From: an uncultured Candidatus Binatia bacterium
GTDB taxonomy: Bacteria > Desulfobacterota > Binatia > UBA9968 > JAJDTQ01
Length of the DNA stretch: 32,511 nucleotides
Direction of reading: 5' to 3'
Assembly (NCBI GenBank): GCA_958295985.1
Contig: CATQHV010000003.1
Span: 1-32,511 of the forward strand
Shown here: positions 1 through 12,300 of the stretch, in pieces
How the letters are laid out: every line of letters starts with the position of its first letter
How positions within the stretch are numbered: the first letter of the stretch is position 1
Translations under genes and position numbers: made by a program
Notes under the pieces: generated by a model
What the model was told of the DNA's origin: nothing
What the model saw: the letters and a program-made list of their open reading frames with translations, nothing else
Databases searched by the model: none

Positions 1-2
1 AT

Positions 3-3000
3 CCCGGGCGGGTCCGGAAGGGTGCCCGTCTGGTGTCCCGCCGGGTCCAGTACCGTCACGCGGTCGTTGAACGTGTCGGCCACGTACAGCGTGCCCGTGG
101 TACCGTTGACGGCCACACCGGACGGGCTGATGAACCTGCCAGGGCCGGTGCCCGTACCGCCGAGGTCCTTGTCGTGCAGCGGCACCAGGCGCAGGCCGTC
201 CACCGTACCCGATGTGGTGTTGATGTCGGCCGCCTCGAGGGTGGTGGTGTTGATGGGCATGTTGAAGGTCATGCCGAAGGGTATCGTGTCCAGCCGTGTC
301 GGGCCCTGCTGTACCGTGGTGATCGTCGGGATCAGCAGCTCGGCGCGGTACGTGATCGAGAACCGTTTTGCCGCCTCGCTGAGGTGCCCCGCGGTGTCCT
401 GTGCCACGCCCGCCGCGATGTCCACCCGTATCGTCCCGTCCGAGGTCGCCGAGACGTCGAATGTGTACAGGTCCGGGGACACCTCTGCAAAGTTGGCCAC
501 CCCCCCGTGCGTGGCATTTCCGGAAAGCGTGACGTTGTCCGCGCCGAACCCGGTGACGTTCTCCCCCCAGTCCACCCTAAAGTTGATCGTCGGGATGTTG
601 GTCGGATCCGGCTGCACCGCGCTGATGGCCGGCGTCGGGGGCATCCTGTCTATGGCGATGCGCGCGCGGTTCGACTCCTCGTTGGCGTTCCCGTTCGCGT
701 CCCGTATCCCGCCTGCCGGCACGTGCACGGTCAGCGTCTGTTGGTCCGCCGGATCCGTCACGTTGAATGTGTATACCATGCCGGTGTCAAAGATCCTGAC
801 CAGGTTGTTGCTCGTGTCGACCACGTACATGGTGCCCGTGGTACCGTCGACGGCCACGTCGCCATGGGCGCCGGGGGGGAGGTCGATTCTGGCGGTGTTG
901 TTCCCGGCGGGGTTGAATACCAGGACGCGGTTGTTGCGGTCGATGGTCGTATCCGTCACGTATACGTAGCCCGCGGTATCGTCGACCGCGACGCCGTACG
1001 GGCGGTTGAACGAGCCGTGCAGATAGCCGGTGTGATCCCACAGGGAGTCGAATACGGCGATGCGTTGGAGGGTCCGGTCGGCCACGTACAGTGTGCCCGA
1101 GGTGCCGTGGACCGCCACGCCGGCGGGTTCGACAAGCGGGCCGGTGATGTTGGCGATGCTGCGCCCCGCGGAGTCGAACACGGCGACCCGGCGGTTGCCC
1201 GTGTCGGCCACGTAGATCTCGCCGGTGGTATCGTCCACCGCCACGTCCCACGGTTCGTTAAGCCACTTTGTGATGTTGAGGGTGCTGGTCCCCGCGGAAT
1301 CGAACACCCGGATGCGGTCGTTAAAGGTGTCGGCCACGTACACGGCGTCTGAGGTGCCGTGGACCTCCACGCCGTACGGTTGCATGAAGGGGCCGGGCAG
1401 GTGGCGGAGGTAATCCCCGTCCGAATCAAAGACGGTGACGCGGTTGTTGCCATATTCGGTCACGAATATGTGGCCGGTACCGTTGACTGCCACTCCGAGC
1501 GGGCTACTGAGCTGGCCGTCATCCGAGCCTGGGCCGCCAAAGTCTCCGGTGTTCTGCGGCACGAGAGACAGGTTCTCGACGGTCCCCGAGGTCGCCTCGA
1601 TGTCAGATACCGCGACGGTCGAGCCGTTCACGGGCTTGTTGAAGGTCATGTTGAATTCGATGGTGTCGGCGTTGATCGGGCCCTGCTGCACGGCGGTGAC
1701 GGTGGGAACGAAGGGCCTGCTGTCGTATGTCATCAGGAACCGGGCCGCCTCCCCGCTGGGGTTGCCCGCCTCGTCGGCGGCGGCGCCGGCGGCGATGTCC
1801 ACCAGTATGGAGCCGTCCGATGTCGGCACGACCTGGAAGGTGTAGCGGGCGCCGTCCACCTCTGCAAAGTTGGCGACCCCCCCGTGCGCGGCGTCCCCGG
1901 ATAGCGCGATGTCCCCCGCCGCAAACCCGGTGACGGGCATGTCCCAGTCCACCCGGAAGGTGATCACCGCCGCCGCCGTCGGGCTGTCCTGTACCGCCGT
2001 GATGACCGGGACCGGGGCGGCGCGGTCGACAAGGATGCGCGCCGGATCGGAGGCGGTGTTCGATTCCCCGTCCGGATCCTGCACGCGGCCCTCCGGCAGG
2101 CTCACGTTGAGCGTCCGGCCCGCCTCGGGACCTTCCACCTCGAATGCGTATCCGAGCTCGAATGCGTGGATCAGATCAGAGTCCGCGTCTGCCACGTACA
2201 GGGTGCCCGAGGAGGGATCCGCCCCCACGGCGAGGGAGCCGCCGAACGGGCCGCCGATACCGGCCACGCGGTTCCCGGCAAGGTCGAACACCGCGATACG
2301 GCCGGCGTTCGCGTCGGCCACGTACAGGGCACCCGCGGGGGCGTCGACGGCCACCCCGTACGGGGCGTCAAGCGAGCCGGTGATGTTCAGCGTGCTGCGG
2401 CCCGCGGGGTCGAACACGGCGACCCGGTCGTTGCCGGTATCGGCCACGTAGATGTCACCGGTGGTACCGTGGACGGCCACGCCGGCGGGGGACGCAAGAT
2501 AACCGGTGATGTTCAGGGCGTTGCGGCCCGCAGAATCAAAGACCCTGGTGTGGTTGTTGCCCGTGTCCACCACGTATACCGTGCCCGATGCCGGGTTGGC
2601 CGCCACCCCGGACCGGGCCTCGAGCGGGCTGGTGAGGTTGGAGAGGTACCGGCCGGCCGCGTCGAACACCACTACGCGGTCGGCGCCGGCGTCGGCCACG
2701 TATACGCGGCCCGTGGAGCCGTCCACCGTCACCCCGTACGGGGAGCTGAACGGGCCGGTGATGTCGGTGAGGTAGTCCCGGGCCGCGTTGAACACCGCGG
2801 CGCGGTCGTTGCCCGTGTCGGCCACGTATACGGTGCCGGTGGCGCCGTGGACGGCCACGCCCGACGGGGTGTCCAGCAGGCCGCCTCCCGTGCCGGGGCC
2901 TCCAAAGCTCCCGGCGTGCCGCCACACCGGGCGCAGGTCCCGTACCGTTCCCGAGGTCGCGTCGATGTCCGAGGCCTCGAGCGTGGCCGCGTCCACGGGC

Positions 3001-3428
3001 CGGTTGAATGTCAGGTTGAAGGGGACCGTCTGCGAGTTGGTGGGGCCCGTCTGCACCCCGATCACCGGCAGCAGGGGCGGCCTCTCGTATACGATCGAGA
3101 ACCTGGGGGCGGCCACGCCGGGGTTGCCCGCCGTATCGGCGGCGGCGCCGGCGGCGATGTCCACGTGTATGATCCCGCCGGTCGCGGGCAGCACATCAAA
3201 GGTGTAGGTGTCGGCGGCGACCTCTGCAAAGTTGGTGATGCCCCGGAACGTGGCGTCACCGGAGAGCGTGACGTCGTCCGGTGCAAACCCGGTGACGTCC
3301 TCGCTCCAGACCACCCGGATGCCGATGGCGGTGGCGTTCGTCGGGCCGGACTGTGTAGAGGTGATGTCCGGTACCGGGGCGGTCCTGTCCGCGTATACGG
3401 TCGCCGTACCGGACGCCTCGTTCCCGTA
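3..3428 (-). CDS. Continuation of the giant NHL/Ig-like protein in the shifted frame (partial, runs off window)
   Basis: Reading the minus strand from 3428 in the frame adjacent to the annotated one gives uninterrupted repeat protein to the window edge, about 1,142 codons with no stop seen. It starts YGNEASGTATVYADRT, which matches the paralogous linker near 10740 (YSNEASDRAEVRIDRD). It then contains an Ig-like domain (VPDITSTQSGPTNA, GFAPDDVTLSG), a split Ig-like domain with a six-blade propeller (about 2153-2935), another Ig pair, a second six-blade propeller (about 777-1575), and the first blade of a third. It is the same protein as its upstream neighbour, separated only by the one-base defect at 3429-3430. 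Whether the living cell makes one polypeptide depends on whether that defect is real. The C-terminus and any surface anchor lie beyond position 1. Confidence 0.88.
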
Positions 3429-6400
3429 CCGTGCGCGTCCCGCACGCGGTCCGCCTGCATGCGTACGGTGAGATCCTCCCTGTTCGCCGGATCCGTCACG
3501 TTGAAGGCGTACGAGTCCACGTCGAATATCTGGACGGAGTGGCTGGACGTGTCGGTCACGTACAGGGTGCCAGTGGTGCCGTCGACGGCCGCGCCGCGCG
3601 GGGAGTTGCCGAGCGGATCGACGCGGTCGGAGATCGTCCCGATGTGGTGGTTCGTAGAGTTGAAGATCCGGACGTTGTCGCGGGACGCTTCGACTACGTA
3701 TATGTTGCCGGTGGTACCGTCGATCGCCACGTTCGTGGGACCCGAACCCGCGGGGAGGGCAAGCTGGCCCGCGTAACCCAGGGCGGTGTCGAAGATGGCC
3801 ACGCGGCTGTGGCCGTGATCGGCCACGTACAGGTGGCCTGCGGCGCTTACCGCCAGGCCGCGCGGGCTGTCAAGGTTTTCGATGGCGTCGGAGTCGGCCC
3901 GGTTGTTTTCGGTACCGCCGACGTGGTTCCGGGCGGGATCGAACACCTGGATGCGGCCGCCGTCCGTGTCGGCCACGAACACGTGGCCGGAGCCGTTGAC
4001 GGCCACGCCGTACGGGGAGATGATCTGGTCGGCCCCCGCGTGGGTGATGTTGGCGACATAATGGAAGGTGGAGTTGAACACGGATATCCGGTCGTTGTCG
4101 GCCGAGGCCACGAACACGTGGTCCGTGCCGTTGACGGCCACGCCCAGCGCCCCGTCTATCGGCGGGTAGCATGACGGCCCCCTGACCGGACATGGGGTGC
4201 CGTCGTCCGTCACGCCCGCCGCCCCGCCCGTCAGGCCGGTGATGTTGGCGATGTGGTCCAGTGTTCGGTTGTAGACGGCGACGCGGTCGTTCTCGCCGTC
4301 GGCCACGAACAGGCGGCCGGAGGACTCGTCGACGGCCATGCCGTACGGGCTGAAGAACAGGCCGTTGCCCGGACCGAAGCTGCCGATGTTCTCCACGTGC
4401 CGCGGCGCCAGGCGCAGGTCCCCGACCGTTCCAGACGACACATCGATGTCAGACGCCGTCAGGGTCGCGGCATCCACGGGCTTGTTGAAGGTAACGTTGA
4501 AGGGCACGGCCGTCAGGTTGGAGGGGCCCGGATGTACCGGGACGATACCGGGGGTCAGCGGCGTGACCACCGCGAATATGGAGAACCTGTCGGCGGCCCC
4601 GTTGGGGCGGCCGGCCAGATCGCGGGCGACGCCGGCGGCGATGTCCACCCGTACCGTCCCGTCGGAGACGGGCGAGACGTCGAATGTGTGGTTGGCGCCG
4701 CCGTCGTGTACCGCAAAGTTGGCGATACCCCCGTGCGCGGCCGTCCCGGACAGCGTGATGTCGCCCGCGTCGAACCCGCGGACGGGCTCGGCCCAGCCCA
4801 CCCTAAAGTTGAGGGTGGCCGCATCCGTCGGGCCGTCCTGTACCGCGGTGATCACGGGCACGGGGTCGCCCCTGTCTATGAGGATGCCCGCCGTGTTCGA
4901 GTCCGCGTTTGCGTATCCGAGGACGTCCCGCACGCTGCCCGCCGACATGTTCACGGCAAGCGTCCGTCCCTCGGCGGGCGCCTCCACCTCGAATGCGTAC
5001 GCTATGTCGAACTCCCGGACGCGGTTGTTGAACGTGTCGACGGCGTATACGGTACCGTACAGGTCGTCGACTGCCACCCCGGACGGCTGGTCGAACCCGC
5101 CGGTGATGTCCGCGATGCGCTCCCCCGCGGTGTCGAGCACGGCGATGCGGTTGGCGTCCCGCTCGGCCACGTACACGTTGCCCGAAAAGCCGTCGACTGC
5201 CACGCCCTCCGCCGCGGCGAACACGTGGGGGAGTTCGCCGACGGGCTGCCGGGCCGAGTCAAAGACCGCGATGATGCGGCCGTATGACACGTATACGTGG
5301 CCCGTACCGTTGACCGCCACTGCATACGGGTGGCGGGCCGTGGCAGAGGTGATGTCGCCGAGGTGGCCGAGCGTGGCGTTGAAGACGGCGACGCGCTCGC
5401 CGAAATGGTCGGCCACGTACAGGTTGCCCGAGGTATCGTCGACTGCCACGTCCAGCACCCTGTCAAACTGCCTGCCGGGCGTGCCCTGGAGCTCGCCGAT
5501 GTCGCGCCCCGTACGGTCGAATATCCTGACGTTGTTGCCCTGGTCGCTTGCCACGTATACGGTTCCCGAGGTGGAGTTGACGGCCACGCCGGCCGGATAC
5601 GCGAACGTGCCGGGGAGCTCGCCCGTATAGTTTCCCGCACGGTTGAACATCTTGACGCGGTTGTTCCCGGAGTCGGCCACGTACAGGATGCCCCGGATTC
5701 CGTCGACGGCCATGCCGGCCGGGCCGGTGAACTCGTCGTCGGCCGTGCCCACGCCGCCAAAGCCCCCGGTGTTGTTGTATACCGTGCGCAGGCCGCCCAC
5801 GGCACCCGAGGAGGCGCTAATGTCCGAGGTGTGAAGCGTGGTGGCATTCACGGCCCTGCTAAAGGTCATGTTGAAGGGTATCACGTCCAGGCTGGTGGGG
5901 CCCGGCAGTCCGGGCGTGATCACGGGGGCCAGGGGCGTGACGAACGAGACCGTCGAGAACAGGGCCCCCTCCGTGTTCGAGTTGCCCAGGGCGTCCCGCG
6001 CCGCGCCGGCCGCTATACCCACCAGTATCGTCCCGTCCGTGACGGGCGACACGTCAAAGGTATAGCTGGCGGCGGCGGGGGCGCCGCCGGCCCCCTCAAA
6101 GCCGGTGACACCCCCGTGCCGAGCCGTCCCGGACAGCGTGACGTTGTCCGCCCCGAACCCGAAGACGCGCTCGCCCCAGTCCACCCGGAGGTTGATGGTC
6201 GTCGCGTTGGTCGGATCCGGCTGTGCCGAGGTGATGACCGGCGGCAGGACGGTCCTGTCGATACCGATGCGCACCGTGTTTGACTCTACGTTGGGTTTTT
6301 CGGCCCTGTCCCGTACCGCATAGGCGGACATGTTCACGGCCAGCGTCCGCCCGTCGGCCGGACCCTCCACCTCGAACGCGTACCCGGCATCGAAGATCTG

Positions 6401-9310
6401 GAGGCGGTGGCCGTTGCGCTCGGTTACGTATACGGAGGAGGAGGAGGCGTCGAAGGCCACGCCGTGCGGGCCGGCAAAGGTGGGGTCCAGCTGGGCGATG
6501 CGGTCCCAGGTGGAGTTGAACACCGAGACGCGGCCGTTCGCAAAGGTCGCCACGTATATGAGGCCCGACGGGCCGTCGACTGCCACGCCGGTCGGGTGGG
6601 TCGGCGAGGACAGGTCGGTGATGCGGTTCCACGACGAGTCGTACACCCGGACGCGGTTGTTGAATGTGTCGGCCACGAATATGTTGCCCGTGGTGGCATC
6701 GACGGCCACGCCGTGCGGGTCGTTAAAGCCGTCGGTAATGTCAAAGATGTTGCGTCCCGTGTGGTCGAACACCGCGACGCGGTCGCGCGTATCGGTCACG
6801 AACACGTGGCCTGAACCGTTGACTGCCACGCCGAGCGGGTGGGTGAAGGCCGTGACCGGGGTGAGGACGCCCGCATAACCGTACCCGGTATCGAACACGG
6901 CGACGCGGTTGCGGTTCGTGTCGGCCACGAACACGTGGCCTGAACCGTTGAGGGCCACGGCGTACGGGGTGTTAAACGAGTCCCTGATGTCGGCCACATG
7001 GTTGTGGGCGGAGTCCAGCACCTGGATGCGGTTGTTGTTCCATTCGGCCACGTATATGCGGCCCGAGTCGATGGCAATCCCGGCCGGGTTCATGAACTTA
7101 CCGGGGTCGGAACCGCGTTCCCCGAGGCTGCCGTCGTGCCCCCACGCCGGGCGCAGGTCCTGCACGGTACCCGAGGTGGCGTTGATGTCCGATGCGTCCA
7201 GGGTCGAGGCGTTTATGGGCCGGTTGAATGTAAGGTTGAAGGGGACCGTCTGCAGGCTGGTGGAGCCCTCCTGCGGTACAGAGGCGATGCTGGGTACCAG
7301 GGGCATGCCGTCGTATACTATCGAGTGCCGGACCGCCGCGTTGCTGGGGTTGCCTGCCAGATCGCGCGCGGCACCGGCGGCGATGTCGACCCATACCGTG
7401 CCGTCGGAGGTCGGCGAGACGCCGAATGTGTACAGGTCGCCGCTGACCTGCGTAAAGCCGGTGATGCCGCCGTGTCCGGCGTTACCGGATACGGCGATGT
7501 CGCCGGCGTCAAACCCGGTGACCGCATCGCCGTCCCAGTCCACGGTATAGTCGATGGTGGCGGAGCCCGTCAGGACCGACTGTGCCGAGGTGATATGCGG
7601 GGTGGGCCGCTCGGTGTCGCGTACCACCCGTACCGGATCGGCCGCGGCGCTGGGGTTTTCCGCCCCGTCCTGCGCAGCACCGGCGGCGATGTCGACCCGT
7701 ACCGTGCCGTCGGAGGTGGCCGTAACCTTGAACGTGTACAGGTCGCCGCTGACCCTTACAAAGTCGGTCACGCCGCCGTGCCCGGCGTCGCCGGATACGG
7801 CGATGTCCGTACCGTCAAACCCGGTGACGGGCATGTCCCAGGCCACGCTGAAGACGATCTCGGATGCGTTGGTCCGGCCGGACGGCACGGCGGTGACGAC
7901 GGGCTCGGGGGCGCCCCGGTCTATGGTGAGGCTCACCGTGTTGGAGGCCGTGTTGTCCTTTCCGGCCGCGTCCTGCACCCTGCCGGCCGACATGTTCACG
8001 GCAAGCGTCTGCCCGTGCTCGGTGCCCGCCACCCCGAACGTGTATTCCGGTTTGAATGTCAGGATGCGGTGGCCCGCCGTATCGGCCACGTATACCGTCC
8101 CCGAATGGCCGTCGACGGCCGGGCCGCGCGGGGCGCCGAACCCGCCGGCGGTGATGTTGGCGATGCTGCGCCATGCGGGGTCGAAGATCGCGATGCGGTT
8201 GGCGCCCGTGTCGGCCACGTACACGTTCCCGTAAACGGCGTCCACCTCCACCCCGGACGGGTTGTTGAACGGGCCGGTGATGTTGCCGACGCGGTTCAGG
8301 GACGGATCAAAGACCCGGACGCGGTTGTTCCCGGAATCGGCCACGAACACGTGGCCCGTCCCGTTGACGGCCACGCCGCGCGGGAAGCTGAACGTCTCGG
8401 GGATGTCGGTGTCGTGCCGCAGCGAGGAATCGAAGACCCGGACGCGGCCGGAGCCCGTGTCGGCCACGTAGATGTTGCCCGTGGTACCGTCGACGGCCAC
8501 GTCGGTCGGCGATGACAGCGTGCCGCCGGTGTCTCCGGCGGCGGGGATGTCGGTGATGTGGCCCCTGTCTGGGCCGAACACCCGGATCCTGTCGCGGCCG
8601 GAGTCGGCCACGAATATGTGGCCGGTGCCGTTTATCTCCACGCCGGTGGGGAGGGTGAACCGTTGCCGGATGGTGTCGATGTAGACGCCGTCGGGATCGA
8701 AGATCTGGATGCGGTTGTTGCCCGAGTCGGCCACGTACAGGTTGCCCGAGCCGTCCAGAACCATGCCGATGGGGGTGCGGAACTCGTCGTTGTCGAAGCC
8801 GGGGAGGGGGCCGCCAAAGCTGGCGTCGTGCCGCGGCACGAACCGCGGGTCCGATACCGTGCCGGCTGTAACGTTGATGTCCGATGCGTCCAGGGTGGCG
8901 CCGTCTATGGCCCGGTTGAAGGCGAGGGTAAATGGGACCGTCTCCAGGTTGGTCGAGCCGGACCGCACCGTGGTGGTGATCGTGGGGACCAGGGCGTCGC
9001 TGTCCGAGAATATCGAGAACCGGGCGGCGGCCACGCTGGGATGGCCCGCCGTATCGGTGGCGGCGCCGGCGGCGATGTCCACGTGTATCGTCCCCCGGAG
9101 GGTGGGCGAGACGTCGAACGTATAGTTGGCATACCCGTCGGCGCCGGCAAAGCCCGTCACGCCGCCGTGCACGGCCTCGCCGGAGAGCCCGATGTCCGCA
9201 GCGTCAAACCCCGTCACGTTCTCGCCGAACCCCACCCGGAAGTTGATGGTGGCCGCGTCCGTCGGGCTGTCCTGTACGGCCGTGATGACAGGCTCCGGGG
9301 CGGTGCGGTC
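3030..9310 (-). repeat. Internal long duplication, downstream copy (propellers 15-18 plus flanking Ig of 19)
   Basis: This is the partner of the copy at 10270-16550. Both copies include the only double-Ig inter-module segments in the protein (before propellers 11 and 16). That shared oddity supports duplication of a whole block rather than chance similarity of single modules. The frameshift at 3429-3430 lies near the downstream end of this copy, and the upstream copy is intact at the same position. Boundaries are approximate. Confidence 0.75.
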
Positions 9311-12300
9311 TATGCGGATGCGCGCGGGCGCAGAGGCCCTGTTGTCGTCCCCCGCGGGGTCCTGCACGCGGCCGGCCGGCAGGCTTACGGTGAGGTTCCG
9401 GTTGTCGGCAGGATCCGCCACGTCAAAGGCGTACCCGGTGCCGAACACATGGATGCGGTTGTCCGGGGTGCCCCCGTAGAGTTCCCGGTAGGAGGCGTAC
9501 AGGGTGCCGGTGGAGCCGTCCAGTGCGATCCCGGTGGCGTTGCCGAAGGGGGCGGTAATGCTGGCTATCCGGTGCGTGGTGCCGTTGTATACGCGGATGT
9601 GCCTGTCCCACGAGTCGGCCACGTAGACGTAGCCCGAGGCCGGGTCCACCTCCACCCCGTACGGCCGGTTGAACGTGCCGGACAGGTCGGTGATGCGGGC
9701 CCTGTCGGGGCCGTATACGGTGACGCGGTCGTGCCCCGAGTCGGCCACGTATATGTTGCCGGTGTTGGGATCGACTGCCACGTCCCGCGGCCGCGGATCC
9801 TCCCCGGTGAGGGTGATGTTGGCGATGTGGTCCAGGGCGGAGTTGAACACCGCGACGGTGCCGTTGAGTGTGTTGGCCACGTAGATGTTGCCGCCCGTCG
9901 AGGTGTCGACGGTCACGCCGTACGGGGATTTGAAGGCGATGCCGGCCGTCAGGTTGTCGATGCGGACCAGGCCGCCGTCGTATACGGCGACGCGGTTGGC
10001 GGCGGAGTCTGCCACGAATACGTGGCCCGTACGGTTCACGGCCACGCCGGTCGGGGATTCGAACCCGTCGGCGATCTCCTCGACGTGGTTCCCCGCACCG
10101 TCGAAGATCTGGACGCGGGCGTTGCCCGTGTCCGCCACGTAGAGGTGGCCCGATACGGGGTGCACCGCCACGTGGGCCGGGTCGTCGAACAGGCCGTCCC
10201 CCGCGCCGGGGCCGCCCAAGCCCGCCTCGTACCCGTATACGGGGCGCAGGTTCAGGACGGTACCCGACGATACCTCGATGTCGGTCGCGTTGATGCTGGA
10301 GGCGTTCACGTGCCGGTTGAATGTCAGGTTGAAGGGGACCGTCTGCAGGGAGACGGGGCCCGCCTGCACCCCGATCTCCGGGATCAGTGGCGGCCTCACG
10401 TATACAATCGAGAACCGGGAGGCGGCCCCGCTGGGGTTGCCGGCCGTATCGGCTGCGGCGCCGGCGGCGATGTCGACGCGTATCGTCCCGCCGGTCGCGG
10501 TCAGCACGTCGAATGTGTAGACGGTCCCGTTGACGTCCGCAAAGTTGGCGATGCCCCGGACCGTGGCCTCGCCTGAGAGCGTGATGTCGGCAGGTCCGAA
10601 CCCGGTGACGTTTTCGCCAAAGTCCACCCTGATGCTGATCACCGCCGCGCCGGTCGGGCCCGGCGACTGCTCCGAGGTGATGCGCGGCACGGGGGCGTCC
10701 CTGTCTATGCGGACCTCCGCCCGATCGGATGCCTCGTTCGAGTACCCGTGCGCGTCCCGCACGCGGTCCGCCTGCATGCGCACCCCGAGATCCTCCCGGT
10801 TCGCCGGATCCGTCACGTTGAATGTGTACGAGTTCACATCGAACACCTGGACGGTGTTGTCGCCCGTGTCGGTCACGTACAGGGTGCCCGTGGCGCCGTC
10901 GACGGCCACGCGGCGCGGTTTGTCGCCCAGCGGATCGACGCGGTCGGAGATCGTCCCGATGTGGTGGTTCGTAGAGTTGAAGATCTGGATGCTGTCATGG
11001 CCCGATTCGACCGCGTATATGTTGCCCGTGGTGCCGTCTATTGCCACGCCCGTGGCGCCAGCGACAGGGATGGGGAGATCCCCCGTGTGATCCAGGACGG
11101 TGTTGAAGATTGCGATGCGGGAGTTGCCCCTGTCGGCCACGTACAGGTTGCCCGAGCCGTCGATCGCCATGCCGCGCGGGGAATTAAAGTCCCTGTTGTG
11201 GGGGTTGTCGCTCCCGATGCTGGCGACGTGGTTCAGGGCGCGATCAAACACCTGGATGCGGTCGTTGCCGCCGGCCACGAATATGTGGCCGGTGCCGTTG
11301 ACGGCCACGCCTTGCGCCTCGTCAAAAACGGGGGAGCCGCTGGTGATGTTGGCTATGTTGTGAAAGGTGGAGTTGAACACCGCGATCTGGTAGGCGTCCG
11401 TCGAGGCCACGAACACGTGGCCGGTGCCGTTGACGGCCACGTCCAGCGGGTCCACCAACAGGTCGCCGGCGGCGTTGTTGGTGATGCTGGCGACGTGGTC
11501 CAGCGTGCGGTTGTACACCGCGACGCGGTCGTTGTCGGAGTCGGCCACGAGCAGGTTGCCCGAGCCGTCGATCGCCATGCCGTACGGGGCCGAAAGCTGG
11601 CCGCGGCCGGGGCCGTAGCCGCCGATGTCCTCCACGTGCCGCGGCGCCAGGCGCAGGTCCCCGACCGTTCCAGACGACACATCGATGTCAGATGCCGTCA
11701 GGGTCCCGACATCCACGGGCTTGTTGAAGGTAACGTTGAAGGGCACCACCGTCAGGTTGGAGGGGCCCGGGTGTACCGGGACGATGCCGGGGATCAGCGG
11801 CGTGACCACCGAGAATATCGAGAGCCGGGCGGCGGCCTCGTTGGGGTGGCCCGCCAGATCAGGCGCCACGCCGGCGGCGATGTCCACCCGTACCGTCCCG
11901 TCGGCCGTCGGCGAGACGTCGAACGTGTAGACGGAGCCGTCGCCGACCCTCGCAAAGTTGGTGATGCCGCCGTGCGCGGCGGTCCCGGACAGCGTGATAT
12001 TCCCCGGTCCGAACCCGGTTACGGGCTCGCGGAAGTTCACCCGGAAGTTGATGGTGGCCGCATCCGTCGGGCTGTCCTGAACGGAGGTGATGACCGGCAT
12101 GGAGCCGGTCCTGTCTATGTGGATGCGTACGGTATTGGAGGCCTCGTTTGCGCGCCCGTGCGGGTCCTGCACGCGGCCCGCCGACATGTTCACGGCCAGC
12201 GTCCGCACGTCGGCCGGATCCTCCACCTCGAAGGAGTATGCGGGATCAAAGAGCGACAGGTGGTGGTTGTCGCGGCTGACCGCGTACAGCGTGCCGGTGG

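Noticed and set aside
3426..3433. Programmed ribosomal frameshifting at the giant gene break
   Set aside because: No slippery sequence or downstream structure is apparent, and the paralogous site simply has one extra G, so a base loss or sequencing error is the simpler explanation.
2166..3776. A 536-aa plus-strand open frame, and similar long plus-strand frames across 1-28252
   Set aside because: Same antisense shadow effect. They have no start signals, and their repeat periods equal those of the minus-strand NHL blades.
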